Positions 10,926 through 22,129 of a stretch of DNA of 64,000 nucleotides are shown here, one piece after another. The stretch comes from Riptortus pedestris. Taxonomy: Eukaryota > Arthropoda > Insecta > Hemiptera > Alydidae. A program made the translations under genes and the position numbers. Where the stretch lies: contig CM032229.1 in assembly GCA_019009955.1 (NCBI GenBank), forward strand, positions 9,298,501 through 9,362,500, in the 5' to 3' direction. The notes under the pieces were generated by a model that was not told the DNA's origin, did not search any database, and saw only the letters and a program-made list of their open reading frames with translations. Within the stretch, counting starts at the first letter, position 1. Each line of letters starts with the position of its first letter.

Positions 10926-11152
10926 GTTTGTTTATTATTATTTACGTCCACTTTATGCTACTATGGCTAATCGGGACGGGTTATCTACAGGTTACCACCC
11001 TTTTCTAGCCAGGGTGGGCCTAAGGAGTTTATTTAATGAGTCCGTCACTAAATACATTTCTACTGCCCAGGGCGGGAATCGAACCCGCCACTCTAGGTCT
11101 GCCACGCGAGATTAAGACCAACGCCTTTACTCGCACGGCCATCCTGAGCCCC
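10926..11152 (-). mobile_element. tRNA-derived SINE, full-length copy
   Basis: Read on the minus strand, the 5' head (GGGGGCTCAGGATGGCCGTG) contains an A-box-like TGGCCGTGCGAGTAAAGG and a B box GGTTCGATTCC spaced as in a tRNA with a long variable arm (Leu/Ser-like). A body of about 120 bp follows, then an A-rich tail of AATAATAATAAACAAACA type at 10926-10945. It is one of eight copies or fragments in the window. The frame at 10924-11115 is an artefact of this element. Confidence 0.8.
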
Positions 11153-11624
11153 CTCCAAATCATATTTTAGCTTAAAATAAAACGTTAAGTTTATATATTG
11201 ATTTATTGCTAATGTGAGAAGAGCAGACGCTGGGGTTTTATAAAGGATTGAATTCAAAAAATTGCGAATAATTCGGTTATTATTGGAGTTTGAGAACAAA
11301 TTCTTAAAACAACTGAAAGTAAATATTTTAAAAGATACCTTATATAAAGTTTTCTAGGCCGACTCGTAAAAACAAACATTTCGAATTATTTTTTCTCTCC
11401 TATGCCCTCCATTTCCATTATTTTAATTCGATCTCTCCATTTAGCGATTTTTATATTCAATTTTTGCACAAAACCTCCTGAGATGATTGACTGTAAAGGG
11501 ACATAATAATCAGGACCAATAAAAAGGCCTTGTATTCAATATGTACTATAATATGCAAAGTGCACTATCACTTGGCCAAGATGCATCATCAGTACCTGGT
11601 TAGAGTCAAGTAGTCTGAAGAAAA
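11153..11624. other. Intergenic DNA, nothing recognised
   Basis: AT-rich spacer between the SINE and the next H element. Confidence 0.45.
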
Positions 11625-12053
11625 GTCCGTCACGCAGGGGCAGATTTCTCAAGTGAAGTTGTACAATAGAGAAATCTCCATACGACAGCCGAACAGTTAC
11701 GGAGTTGGCCAAACTAGCTTTTGGCGGAAAACTCCCCCATTCCATAAAAATGCAAAAAACCTCGGTTAATATTCAAGATAGAGAATAAATGTATAGAACA
11801 ATATTTATAGTAAATTTAATTTGCAATACGATTGGTCCTATACAATTTTTTGATCCGACGTATGGTAACGGAGATATTTCGAATTTTCGAAAATCCCCTC
11901 CCTCTAAACCCCCCCTCCCACTGGTCCGATTTCAGCCGTTAACGAACTTGATCTTTCTTTTTACATGAAACGACTAAATATTGAGTTTGGTAACGATTAA
12001 ACAAAAATTGCGACCGCTAGAGCGGTAACAGACAAATATAGAGATAGATAGAT

Positions 12054-12107
<54 letters not shown>

Positions 12108-12233
12108 TTTTCAACGGACCTCATTTTCGTCATCTCCTAGGTAGGATCGATGGACATTTGAAGAAAAAATTCGAAAATTCCGTCATGAGTACAACCTCAA
12201 TAGCTGATTTCCCTTAAGGGAAATCTGCTAAAA
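11625..12233 (+). mobile_element. H-family element, short form, both ends present
   Basis: Begins GTCCGTCACGCAGGGGCAGA (the usual CTGCGTAAACTAAG after GGGG is deleted) and ends GGGAAATCTGCTAAAA. It contains in order: the ACAATAGAGAAAT block, the GGTTAATATTCAAGATAGAG block, the GATCCGACGTATGGTAACGG block, a pyrimidine-rich CCCCTCCC tract, GATTTCAGCCGTTAACGAAC, GCGACCGCTAGAGCGGTAAC, a TA microsatellite, then GGACCTCATTTTCGTCATCT and the terminal palindrome TTTCCCTTAAGGGAAA. No coding capacity. Confidence 0.75.
12056..12104. repeat. (TA)n microsatellite inside H element
   Basis: Pure TA tract between the AGAGCGGTAACAGAC and GTTTTCAACGGACC landmarks. Confidence 0.95.
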
Positions 12234-12339
12234 AGACATGGCCTTTTTAATGATCAAACCTAATACACGATTGCTAGAGGGTCAATGTAAGTCTCTTTTT
12301 CTTCTTCTTTTTTTTAGTATGGGCTCCACTAACGTCACT

Positions 12340-12440
12340 TCATTGTTTGGACAGATGGATACTTAAAGAAATAGTTTGAAAATCGCTTCATGAATATAAC
12401 ATCAATAGTTTGTTTTTCTTAAGAAAAATCTGCCAAAGCT
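12340..12440 (+). mobile_element. H-family 3'-end fragment, diverged
   Basis: GGACAGATGGATACTTAAAG through TTTTTCTTAAGAAAAATCTG repeats the last ~100 bp of H in the same order as the preceding copy. It lies about 110 bp downstream of that copy's end. Confidence 0.5.
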
Positions 12441-12479
12441 CTATGCCTTTGTGATTATTCGAGTGAGCTTCAGAGGCTT

Positions 12480-12800
12480 CACTATGATCTATCAAATAGT
12501 TCTGAATAGTATACAATGGCCAGCAAAGGTGGTAGTATGAAGATATAGTTAATAAGTAGAGTAGAGGGAGTATGTAAGGGAAGTAGTAAGTATAAAGGAT
12601 AGAGTTGTATGTAGAAATGAGGTGAGGAGTTGAGAAACAAGGGGAGCAATGGCTGAGAAAATTAGAGATAGTAAGACTAAGGAGAGGAGGGGATGGAGGG
12701 AGAGGGGATGTGAGGTGTAAAGGTTATCGGGCCCTATGTAAATAATAGCCCCTACTACTTACAACTATACTAACCTTAAATCTCCTCTCGTCTTTAGAGC

Positions 12801-12850
<50 letters not shown>

Positions 12851-13284
12851 CACACACGCTCCACTTGGGTACTATAATATTGGGGTGCAAATAAGTTTTC
12901 TATAAATATACACACAAGCATACACTATTTGGACTACGTAGTCCATTTGTTGAGGTCTACCAATTCAGCCATTGTTTTATACATTTATATGTAAAATCAA
13001 GAATATTTAATTATTTTCATCAGTTAGGAATTTTTGATAGCTCTGTTGGATGCCCAAATACTTATTCAATGTCTGCCAATCTTTATCATTCGAAGATAAA
13101 ATATAATCATTGTGGCTTAATTTTGGGGAATCAAGAAATTGCCTTCTGAATCCCTCAAGTACTGCACATACTGCTATGAAATTAAATGTATTCTCCAACT
13201 CATTCAAATAACAATGGTAGCATAGCCATAAAATTTTAATTTTTACAGAACAAGTATTTCAAGTTTAGAATTTCTCACTTATTC
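12480..13284. repeat. Mostly unrecognised DNA with CT/CA microsatellite
   Basis: A (CT)n tract followed by (CA)n lies at about 12805-12860. The 12540-12720 part is purine-rich. A 66-codon minus-strand frame at 13007-13207 has no motif I recognise. Confidence 0.5.
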
Positions 13285-13389
13285 CAGTCTCAAGCGGAGT
13301 TCGCTGAAACCTTGGAAGTGCCTCAAAAATCGATTTCGAACCGTCTGAAGTCAATAAAAGCTCTGGAAAAAGAGGGCTTTCTAGGCTCT
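13285..13389 (+). pseudogene. mariner transposase HTH fragment
   Basis: The frame reads QSQAEFAETLEVPQKS, ISNRLKSIKALEKEGF and then reaches a TGA. This matches the second helix-turn-helix of mariner transposases, where a TQxxLAExLxVxQxxISxRL motif precedes an IQKxG element. Only about 35 codons remain, with no catalytic domain and no terminal repeats seen. It is a different, more Mos1/cecropia-like sequence than the element at 40971-42217, where the matching stretch is TLEELATALGVDRPTIGKRL. Confidence 0.55.
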
Positions 13390-13934
13390 TGAGAGATACT
13401 GACGATGCGGGCAGACTTGCAGTCCTAGGACCTAAGTGGCGATAAATCAGACTCGGAACTAGGTGATAGCTTTTCCCCATTCCTATAGGTAGGTAGGTAG
13501 GTTGAGTCTAGCCTTGGAGAATACAGTAGATTAAGTATTCAAGCCGACGAAAAAATGCGTGTGGATAATGCGTATAAACTCCTCACATATGCAGTTGATG
13601 TAGCTGTCTACGGATCAAGTTTCTGTGAGTTCAGTTATACACGCAGTAGAAAATATGTGCTTGCAAGTAATCCAAGAGTAGTCCAAGTAGTGACTCATAA
13701 CTACATCTCGTCGAAAGCTGCTTGGAGGGGACCTACCCTTGCCAAAATAGAAAGCTTCAAATGATACAGTAATCTCTATCAATAATGAGTTTACTGAAAT
13801 AGACCATAGAATAGTGGTAACCCGCGCATTCCTCAGTATTAGGACAAGGAAAATCTCTTGTGCCTTGAAACGAGTAATATTTTTAAATTAGTCTAAAAAG
13901 ATCGTACCCAAATTTTGTGTATTATTATTATTAG
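13390..13934. other. Intergenic DNA, nothing recognised
   Basis: Contains a 69-codon plus-strand frame (13555-13764) without a motif. No other feature found. Confidence 0.4.
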
Positions 13935-14250
13935 TTTATCTGAAGATTCCGCAAGCAAGTCCTAGCCTCTTCCACCAGACATCGCCTTGTGCCGCTATTC
14001 TGTACTGCCACCATTCAATTCCTTACTCTGGTGGTCTTTAGATCACTTGTGACACTCTCCAAACACCTCAGCTGGGTCTTCTAACTCTGCTGTTCCGTCA
14101 GTATTTTCTTCAGTATTTACTCATCAGGCATCAGATGGTAACAGTCCTGCCCACCTTATCATGTCTGTTTTGATAATTCCAACTATTTGAGGCTCGTTAT
14201 AGAGAATAACGTTCTCTATTTCAACACATCTTCTATGTCCGTTCTAACAG
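13935..14250 (-). pseudogene. LINE ORF2 C-terminal relic, multiply frameshifted
   Basis: Conceptual pieces on the minus strand read IVGIIKTDMIRWAGLLPSDA, then, across frame changes and stops, an arginine/proline stretch and IEWWQYRIAAQGDVWWKR. This follows the pattern of a widespread LINE tail (K-x-x-R-L-x-W-L-G-H-V, then a G-R-R-x-x-G-R-P block, then a W-R-x-x-A-x-D-R-x-x-W-R-x-x-L block). At least two frame breaks are needed. Family-level identity is not resolved. Confidence 0.5.
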
Positions 14251-14813
14251 GTGGGACCATAAATGTTGTGTCACTATCAGGAAATATTGCCAATTTTTAA
14301 AAATTGCTCTTCCTAGGAAATATTTTAATCTCGGGATGTTCAGTTTAGGTTAGATTTCAACGGAACCAACGTGCCTCCACATGAATTCTCTTTATAACTC
14401 AAAGACGCCTATTTTCAGAATGTTCAAATTTCATATTTGAGATTGTTATTAGGCAAACGTGCACTTCCTCTCTTGGAAATCGACTTAGGGAGGGGAGGTT
14501 ACAGTAGTGAGAAAATTCAAAATTTCAAAATTCCCCGCACGTGATAGAAACACAAAACAACTATATACGACATTCTTCGTTTATCATATAAAGATATACA
14601 AATATGTGAAATATGATGATGATTTCTTTTTTGATCTTCTCCAGTAAAATCCATTCGAGTGAAATAATTTGAATTAAAGGGACCAAACATTTTGTTCATT
14701 TTTATTTGTTCACCAATATTAGCGAACATGTTTTATAGGACTTTTTAGTTCTCGGAATTCTCATATTCTAAATTGTCTCGCAATTATTGGAAATATATCT
14801 CGTTGAACTTGCT
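14251..14813. other. H-related and unrecognised AT-rich DNA
   Basis: Some weak similarity to H modules (14340-14520), too diverged for a confident call. Confidence 0.35.
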
Positions 14814-15190
14814 AACGAGGACTGATAAGTCCGAGTTGTCAAGTAATTGAGCGGGAAACTTGCTGTAGCCCTGAAGAGCCGCCCCGAAACAAAGCCCCTA
14901 ACTGATGGCTACTCCATAATGACGAGTTATCAGAAGAGAAAGTGGTCGGTCCAACTGCTAACAACCAGGAGTCGCTAACTATCTTCCTTCCACCGGATAT
15001 ACAGTAGCCGATAGCCATTGCTGTAGAATAGTCAATTCCCGCCTTATCAGATCTCATCAATATCCGATCGCTGAAATGGCAGACAGGATTCGCCCATTTC
15101 ACTGATAACATCTGTCATTTGGAGCTTATCATATCTACCGCTCAATATCTGCCGATTGTTTATATCACCAATGTATATTTACGCGAGAAT
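14814..15190 (-). repeat. Unclassified dispersed repeat U1, copy 1
   Basis: About 377 bp, nearly identical over its length to 47095-47485 in the opposite orientation. Both copies keep the same reading frame open (here 14839-15111; shared peptide block MAIGYCISGGRKIVSDSWLL). I recognise no protein domain, no tRNA-like boxes and no terminal inverted repeats. GGACTGATAAGTCC near one end can form a small hairpin. It could be a short non-autonomous element or a fragment of a larger one. Confidence 0.7.
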
Positions 15191-15237
15191 CTGAATCATC
15201 TTGACTGTGGCGATTCTTTTTTTGAGTTCTTCGTTCC

Positions 15238-15296
<59 letters not shown>

Positions 15297-15556
15297 TGTT
15301 ACTTGTCTGGTAGTAGTAACTATATTTGTTTTAACATTATTATAAGTGTTTCATTCAAAAATAAAGATTAAGTTCCTTAAGAGCTGAAATAGGACGAGTG
15401 AGAGGAGGCGAGGGGGTTTAGAGGGAGGAAATTTTGGCTGAAATAGGATTAGGAGAGAAGAAAATTCTAAATATCTCCGTTATTATACGTAGAAATAGAT
15501 AATATGTGGTGAGATGATATCACAAGTGTGCAGTATACCAGCGTGTGGGACATCTT
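15238..15556 (-). mobile_element. H-family fragment with TA tract
   Basis: (TA)n at 15238-15293, then AAGATTAAGTTCCTTAAGAG, GCTGAAATAGGACGAG, a purine-rich tract, and the module-B end (ACAAGTGTGCAGTATACCAG). It stops before the GTCCGTC terminus. Confidence 0.55.
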
Positions 15557-16008
15557 CTTAGTTTAGGTTAATTAATTTTATTTTATTTTCATTACAAATT
15601 AATTAATTTAACAACTGGCAATATTTAAGCATAATCAAAACATGAGTTGAAATTACATCCCGTCCTACATTCTGAAATAGTAACTAAACAACCACGAATA
15701 TAACTATGTTGGAAGGTATAAAACCATTCAAATATAAATTACTAGCAATTAAGATTATATTTAAAGAAACTGCATTGAATAATATATTTTCTGGCTCTGT
15801 TTCTAATCCCATTTGAGTAGGAATTTAATTTTGGTAAGTAACGTTTTTTAGACAAGGATGGAACTTTGTATAATATAGACCATGTGCATATACTCAAGAC
15901 TTCAGAAGCTAAAAGTATCCCTACTGATCTCAAAAATATTATTTTACTACTAAGAAATGAAATAAATGTAAGTTCGGGTTTACATGAAACAGGCTTCAAT
16001 AATAATAA
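15557..16008. other. Intergenic DNA, nothing recognised
   Basis: A 102-codon minus-strand frame (15742-16050) runs into the H end next door and has no recognisable motif. I treat it as chance. Confidence 0.4.
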
Positions 16009-16262
16009 AAGTCCGTCACGCTGTATAGTATAGTACACAACTAATTTCATCTCAACACATTCTCCATTTCTAAATAAAAATCCGGTAACTAGAAGTGAGT
16101 GATACGAATAAATTTATAGAGCATCAATATTTATTATTATTATTTATTGATTCTATATTATAAGACGATCCGAAACATAATAAAGGATATATTTTGAAAT
16201 TTCGACCCTTCCCTCTACCCCCTAATCCTGGTCCGATTCTCAGCCATTAACGAATATGATCA
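16009..16262 (+). mobile_element. H-family fragment truncated by LINE insertion
   Basis: Starts AAAAGTCCGTCACGCTGTAT and follows H through the pyrimidine tract to CAGCCATTAACGAATATGAT, where it is replaced by the ATTTATTTATTTATTTT tail of the leftward LINE. Confidence 0.6.
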
Positions 16263-17095
<833 letters not shown>

Positions 17096-17282
17096 TATGA
17101 ACATTAAAGTTGAGTTAATCGTTTAAATATTGGTTATTTATAGATTATAAACATTTTCGAGTAGAAACCGTAAAATCTAAACTGATATCATCACACTACG
17201 TGTTTCCATGTTATCTCAGACAGAAAAAGTTCAATGTAGATAATATTTGGAGTTTAAGATTCAAATAAAGTTATTCTTAATA

Positions 17283-17556
17283 TTTTTTATTTTATTTATT
17301 ATTTATTTGAAGAGCTCCGCATTTAGTACCATTTATTTGAATTCTCTAAATTAAAAGATAAAATGTTTTCAGAATTAATAAGACTTAGTATAAAGTACAT
17401 GGAAACAAAATTAAGGAAATGTTAAAATAATGCTATATGAAACAATAAACTTTGAGATAAATCCTGGCATGAGGGTGATGGAAGTCTAAGACACCAGTTT
17501 AAAAATGTATTATACAGAGATATAAATCGTAGAGAAATGAGTGAGGTAGGTGTGGT
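17283..17556 (-). mobile_element. 3' UTR and tail of the LINE copy at 17557-18060
   Basis: AT-rich region following the LINE stop codon, ending at an AAATAATAAATAAAATA-type tail (17283-17312 on the complementary strand). It is shorter than the 3' UTR of the neighbouring copy. Confidence 0.55.
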
Positions 17557-18060
17557 TTAATGTTTGTTGTAAATGTCTGTTGTCTTCAAGTGGTTTAATA
17601 GTGTTTTTATATGTGGACTACCTTCTGTTAATAGTTCGTACAAGTCGTTGGGTAAGTTCAAATGTTCACGTAGTCTGGAGTCAGTCAGGAGATGTTTAAT
17701 GGTCAGTACTGTGTTACAGTGAGTGCATGTAGGTCGGTCTTTACGTTTTATAAAGTATGAATGTATTAGTAGTGAATGTCCAATTCTAAGCGTAGTCAAC
17801 ACCACTTGATCTTGTCAGGCAAGATTTTCCAGAGATTTTCCTTTGTTTGGGTTGTCTAGTATTTCTCGGAGTTTGTTGTCAGTTTGTAGCCAGTCGGTTG
17901 TCCAGTCATTGAGTACTTGTGTTTTAATTACCCGTTTCATGTCTTGTGCAGTCAGCCTGTCGATGTCCACAGTTCTTTTCCTGGCTGCTAATTTAGCTTG
18001 TCTGTCGATGTCAGTACTTTGTTTTATGTCTGTATGTACCGGTAACCACATCATAATTAT
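17557..18060 (-). pseudogene. LINE ORF2: RNase H end and Cys/His tail, one stop
   Basis: The minus-strand frame begins MMWLPVHTDIK...DIDRQAKLAARKR. This is the end of an RNase H domain (W-x-P-x-H for the catalytic-histidine region, then a D-x-x-A-K block replacing the usual E-A-D-x-L-A-K). It continues through LNDWTTDWLQTDNKLREIL to an in-frame TGA near 17815. After the stop the same frame gives QDQVVLTTLRIGHSLLIHSY, then CTHCNTVLTIKHLLTD (CxxC...H) and a C-terminal EGSPHIKTLLNHLK block. The protein would finish ORF2 of a jockey/I-type non-LTR retrotransposon with RNase H. It is 5'-truncated at about 18060. With only one stop in some 165 codons, it is a relatively young copy. Confidence 0.75.
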
Positions 18061-18159
18061 GTTGTAATCGTATAAGTATGTTATTCGTAATAAAAATTGG
18101 TTATCGTTAATATGAGAAGAATAAGAGTGGGATTTAGTATAGGCTAAAAACTAAAAAAA

Positions 18160-18420
18160 AATCAAATATCTCTGTTAATAATCAAGATAGTGAAATACAT
18201 TTATAATATATTTAAACATTGCATTTTCAATAGGATTATACAATATTTTAATCCTAAGTATAATATCAGAGATATGTCGAATTTTCGTAATTCCCTCTCC
18301 TGCCACTACTCTGATTTCAGCCATTAACAAACCTGATCTTTAAACAAAAAATGTTTAAATATTGAGTTTAGTAACGATAAAAAAAAATCAATAACTAGAG
18401 CGTTAACATACAAAAATATT
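18160..18420 (+). mobile_element. H-family internal fragment
   Basis: Contains TCTGTTAATAATCAAGATAG, a region like GATCCGAC-AATATCAGAGATATGTCG, TTTCAGCCATTAACAAACCT and AATATTGAGTTTAGTAACGA in H order. Both ends are missing. Confidence 0.5.
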
Positions 18421-19400
18421 TGTCTGTTAACGCTCATGTAATTAGACATTTTTTCTTTAAATCTCGATTTTATGGGAAATCTGCAATTATGGCATTTCCA
18501 TGATCTCATCGGCAATAACATTTTAGGTATGTACAAATAACATTGTACTTTTAAATGTTGTAATAAACATGAATCAAGTCACTGAGAGCAACTTCAAGTG
18601 CACGTTTTCATATATGTCCCATGTAAAAAGAGGCAGAAATAAAAATCCAATAATTATTGAAGAAGAACAGACGAGAAAATGAGGTTAGAAGTGAGCACTT
18701 GAAACTCTGTAATTGGAGTGTGTACTTAGGGCCGTCAAGTACATCATTACTCCGCACGTCTGCAGCACTCTACAATTAGTTCAAGTTGGTCTTTTCGGAA
18801 AAGAAATGTGTTTGTTTAAATAAAACCTACCCACAAAAAAGTACTTATAATGTAATGTGAACGAAAAAAAACAAAAAAACTTTTCTTCTCTCTGTTATTT
18901 AAATGTTCACTTTATGTTTGAAATCACATTTAAAAATAAAATGAATCATAAAAAAATTATACGATCTCATTTCTAGACTAAATTTTGTAAAGTATTCTTT
19001 ACAAAATGCTCTCGCTATGAGAGGAATAAGGAATATAATATGAGACAAGGTCATCCCTTACGTGACTCTGAAATTCGATTAGTTAACTCAGAACTTAAGA
19101 GATTTCGTTCTAACTAGAAGAAGATGTATATGAAGTTCGTTCAAAATGATCATACACATGAGTGTGCATATATACATTATATACTTGCTTGTAACCGATT
19201 TAGCGGCCGCAATATTAGTTTTAATCCTTACCAAACTCGTTATATAACTGATTCATTAGAAACCATTCTTTAATATTATCATTTTTTAACGCCTAAAATC
19301 CGACTGAGGGGAGGTGGAGAATTTCAAAAATTCATTATAAGCCGGTTCGAAAAGGGGTATAAAATCAAATCTTGTTGCAAACTTGAATTTCTATATAATT
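18421..19400. other. Intergenic DNA, nothing recognised
   Basis: No gene or repeat I can name. Part of 19270-19400 resembles an H module. Confidence 0.4.
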
Positions 19401-19785
19401 TTCTTACTATGATTTCCTGTTTTTGTGCCTCATTTCTATTTCCGATTATTTTTCCATTTTTATTTTTGTTTTTCATTTCTATTTTTTTTTTCATCCCTGA
19501 TTTTGTCTTCCATTACTATTCTGTGTTTCATTTCTATTTTTTTTTTCATCCCTGATTTTGTCTTCCATTTCTGTTTTTGTGTTACATTTCTTTTTTTGTA
19601 TTCCATTCCTGTTTTTGTGTTTATTTTCTATTTTGGTTTTCCATTTCTATTTGTGTGATGAATTTTTCTTTTTTTTTTTGTTAGTTTTATTTTCGTTTAA
19701 ATTGACTTTCTTTGGTTTTTTGTTTTTTTTTCTGTTTTGCAACATCGCCACAGTTGCGACACTCTAACAAATAAATAAATATTAA
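19401..19785 (+). mobile_element. LINE 3' UTR fragment with 55-bp subrepeat
   Basis: T-rich strand ending TTTTGCAACATCGCCACAGT, TGCGACACTCT and an AACAAATAAATAAATA tail. This is the same terminal arrangement as at 44291-44338 and, inverted, at 16263-16312. A 55-bp unit (TTTCATTTCTATTTT...GTCTTCCATT) is tandemly duplicated at 19471 and 19526. The F-rich frames are composition artefacts. Confidence 0.5.
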
Positions 19786-20031
19786 TATTGAATTTGTATA
19801 AATGATGTTACACTCTTGTTTCCTTGCTCCCATGTAAACCAACTTTTATAACAGTCTGATTTTTACTTCTAGTAACTGAATCACTAAAATGTCATTTTAT
19901 TTCACATTCCATGTCACTTACAAGGCTATTTACTACACGATAAATGCAAAATAGATATTCTGTTAGTTGACCAGTTTGTCATTACAAGAGGGATATCTGC
20001 TTAGTTAAGGCAGCCCTTCGTGGCGGACTTT

Positions 20032-21442
20032 TAGCAGATTTCCCTTAATGTGATGACGAAAATGAGGTCAATTCAAAATTATGTATATTTGTCGGTAACC
20101 GCTCTAACGGTCGCAGTTTTTAGCAGATTTCCCTTAAGGGAACTCAGCTATTGAGGTCGTTCTCGTGACGGAATTTTCGAAATATTTCTTCAAATGTCCA
20201 TCGATTCTACTAGTTCTACTTCTATTCTTCTAGTAGATGACGAAAATGAGGTCCGTTCAAAACTGTATAAAATATAATTGTATATATATTTTTGTTTGAT
20301 CGTTACCAAACTCCATATTTAGTCGTTTTATGTAAAAAGAAAGATCAATTTCGTTAACGGCTGAAATCAAACCAGGGGAAGGGGGGAGGATTTTGAAAAT
20401 TCGAAATATTTCCGTTACTAAACATCGGATCGAAAACTTGTATTAAATCAATCTTATTACAAATTAAATTTACTATAAATATTGTTCTATACATTTATTC
20501 TCTATCTTGAATATTAACCGAGACATTTGCATTCTTATTAAATCAAGGCGGATAACGGATGAGAGTGAGTTTCCCGCCAAAAGCTAGGTCGACCGTTTCC
20601 TTAACTGTTCGGCTCTCGTGAAATTTCTCAATTGTAAAACTTCACGTGGGAAATCTGCCCCTGCGTGAGGGACTATTTTTTAATCTCTCATACCCTATAT
20701 ATAAGCGTTATATGTAAAACTAAAGATCAAGTTCGTTGACAGCTGAAATCAGACTGGGGGGAGGGGAGGAAATTCGAAAATCCAAAATATCTTCGTCATT
20801 GTTCTCCGGATCGAAAAAGTGTATAAAACCAATCATATTAAAAAAAATTGTCTATGAATGTTGGTATCACTATCATGAATACTAACAGAGACATCATCAT
20901 TATTTAGTTTTGGACCACCAATCCTAGTCTTAAGTTGTTACATACTTATAAGTTGTTTTATGGTGAACCACATTATTTTAAGTGTAAATACTAATTGTAA
21001 GTATTGTTTTCATTGAACTTATACCGTGGGAGATAATGAAAATACGTAGTGTGATGTCATCACTTAGGATTTAGCGTTCTTAACTCGTAAATTTTGCTTT
21101 GATCTATACCGTACTCAATATTTTACCGTTTCAGTCAGCTGTAAAGATCATATACGAATCATGTTGTCGCTGAAATCGGACATGGAGTAATGGGGGTTTA
21201 GAGGGGGGGGGGATTTTAATTCAAAATTTCTCCGTTAAAATAAGTCAGATCATAAAAGTTTAGATAACCAATCTTGTTAAACTTTTGATGGTCTACAATT
21301 GTTCATTATTTCATAATTCAAGTATCTGTCAGTTTTTCACATAGAAATAGTGTGTGTGTGGTGAGATAAGATCACAAGATCTCTATACCAGCACGTGGGA
21401 AAACTGCTTAGTTTACGCAGCACCTGCCCAACGTGTTTTTAT
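20032..21442 (-). mobile_element. Outer H-family element, long form, hosting an inner H copy
   Basis: Begins TTTTAGCAGATTTCCCTTAA (20033) and runs to GGTCGCAG at about 20116. It is interrupted by the inner H copy, resumes near 20676 and carries both internal modules to the GTCCGTC-type end (GCAGCACCTGCCCAACGTG, 21420-21440). A fragment of yet another H end (CAGCCCTTCGTGGCGGAC) directly precedes it. Confidence 0.65.
20117..20675 (-). mobile_element. Inner H-family element, short form, both ends present
   Basis: Starts TTTTAGCAGATTTCCCTTAA and ends GGAAATCTGCCCCTGCGTGA with GGGAC. It has the full order of internal landmarks, but the TA microsatellite is short (ATAATTGTATATATATTT). It is inserted in the same orientation within another H copy at a T-rich site. 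Confidence 0.75.
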
Positions 21443-22129
21443 TTTCTTTCGACCCGTCGGCGTTTCTACGACTATTGGAATATACACGAATTCAATAGGA
21501 TCCCAATTGAGAAGAAAATTGCTAGATCCTGGGGAAATTTGTTAATTCGTGCAAATTATGCCTAGAAGATCTCATAATATTTCCTAGCATGTTCTCGAAA
21601 AGGCCACGAATCGAAGAGACCTATTTGCATTTTACGCCTACGAGTAAATTCTGAGATGGAGTTTTATAGTGCACAACCTATCTTGGAAGGTCCATGTTAG
21701 GCAAACCTTCCAAGTCAACATTAAGAAAATGGGCATAGCAATGGAAGCCTCATTTAAATACGAATATCTATTTGAAGAAACCGATTGAAGTAAGAATATT
21801 TACATCTTATACGCATCTATATTTGGTTTTAGAGAAACTAATCAAATGTCTGCATCTGAAATAATTCCGATAACCATTTGGGACCTCGGAGATAGTTTAT
21901 GAATAAGTCGTCCTGCATAATTCCAGTCTCCTCCTTGTCTGGCATCCTCACTAGCAACATGTCAGTGGGACAAGGCTAGAAGGTGGATTGCAGTTATGAA
22001 CTGCATACTCTTCGGCACATACTACCAGTCCACATGATGAAGTGCCTTGACTGTGGACAAACGTCTAGAACGGGTTCAATCATATTGAAGAATTCAGTAA
22101 GAAACTATAATTGTGCTTTCCTTCTTATT
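21443..22129. other. Intergenic DNA, nothing recognised
   Basis: More mixed in composition than its surroundings, but I see no reading frame, domain or RNA structure to support a gene. Confidence 0.4.

Noticed and set aside
10926..11152. SINE head as a genuine tRNA-Leu/Ser gene
   Set aside because: The acceptor and anticodon stems do not pair properly, and the same sequence recurs with a common non-tRNA body and tail.
11625..12233. H family as a canonical Helitron (5' TC, 3' hairpin-CTRR, A/T target)
   Set aside because: A hairpin and CTAA exist at one end, but the flanking bases are not A before TC and T after CTRR in most copies. A Helentron-type reading fits better but is unproven.
14829..14900. 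Hammerhead-ribozyme-like letters in repeat U1 (CTGATAAGTCC; CTGAAGAGCC...GAAAC)
   Set aside because: The first lacks the required G in CUGANGA and has no GAAA partner. The second has no stem II between the core strands.
19425..19767. Phe-rich hydrophobic frames that look like membrane proteins
   Set aside because: They arise from the T-rich LINE 3' UTR with a duplicated 55-bp unit.
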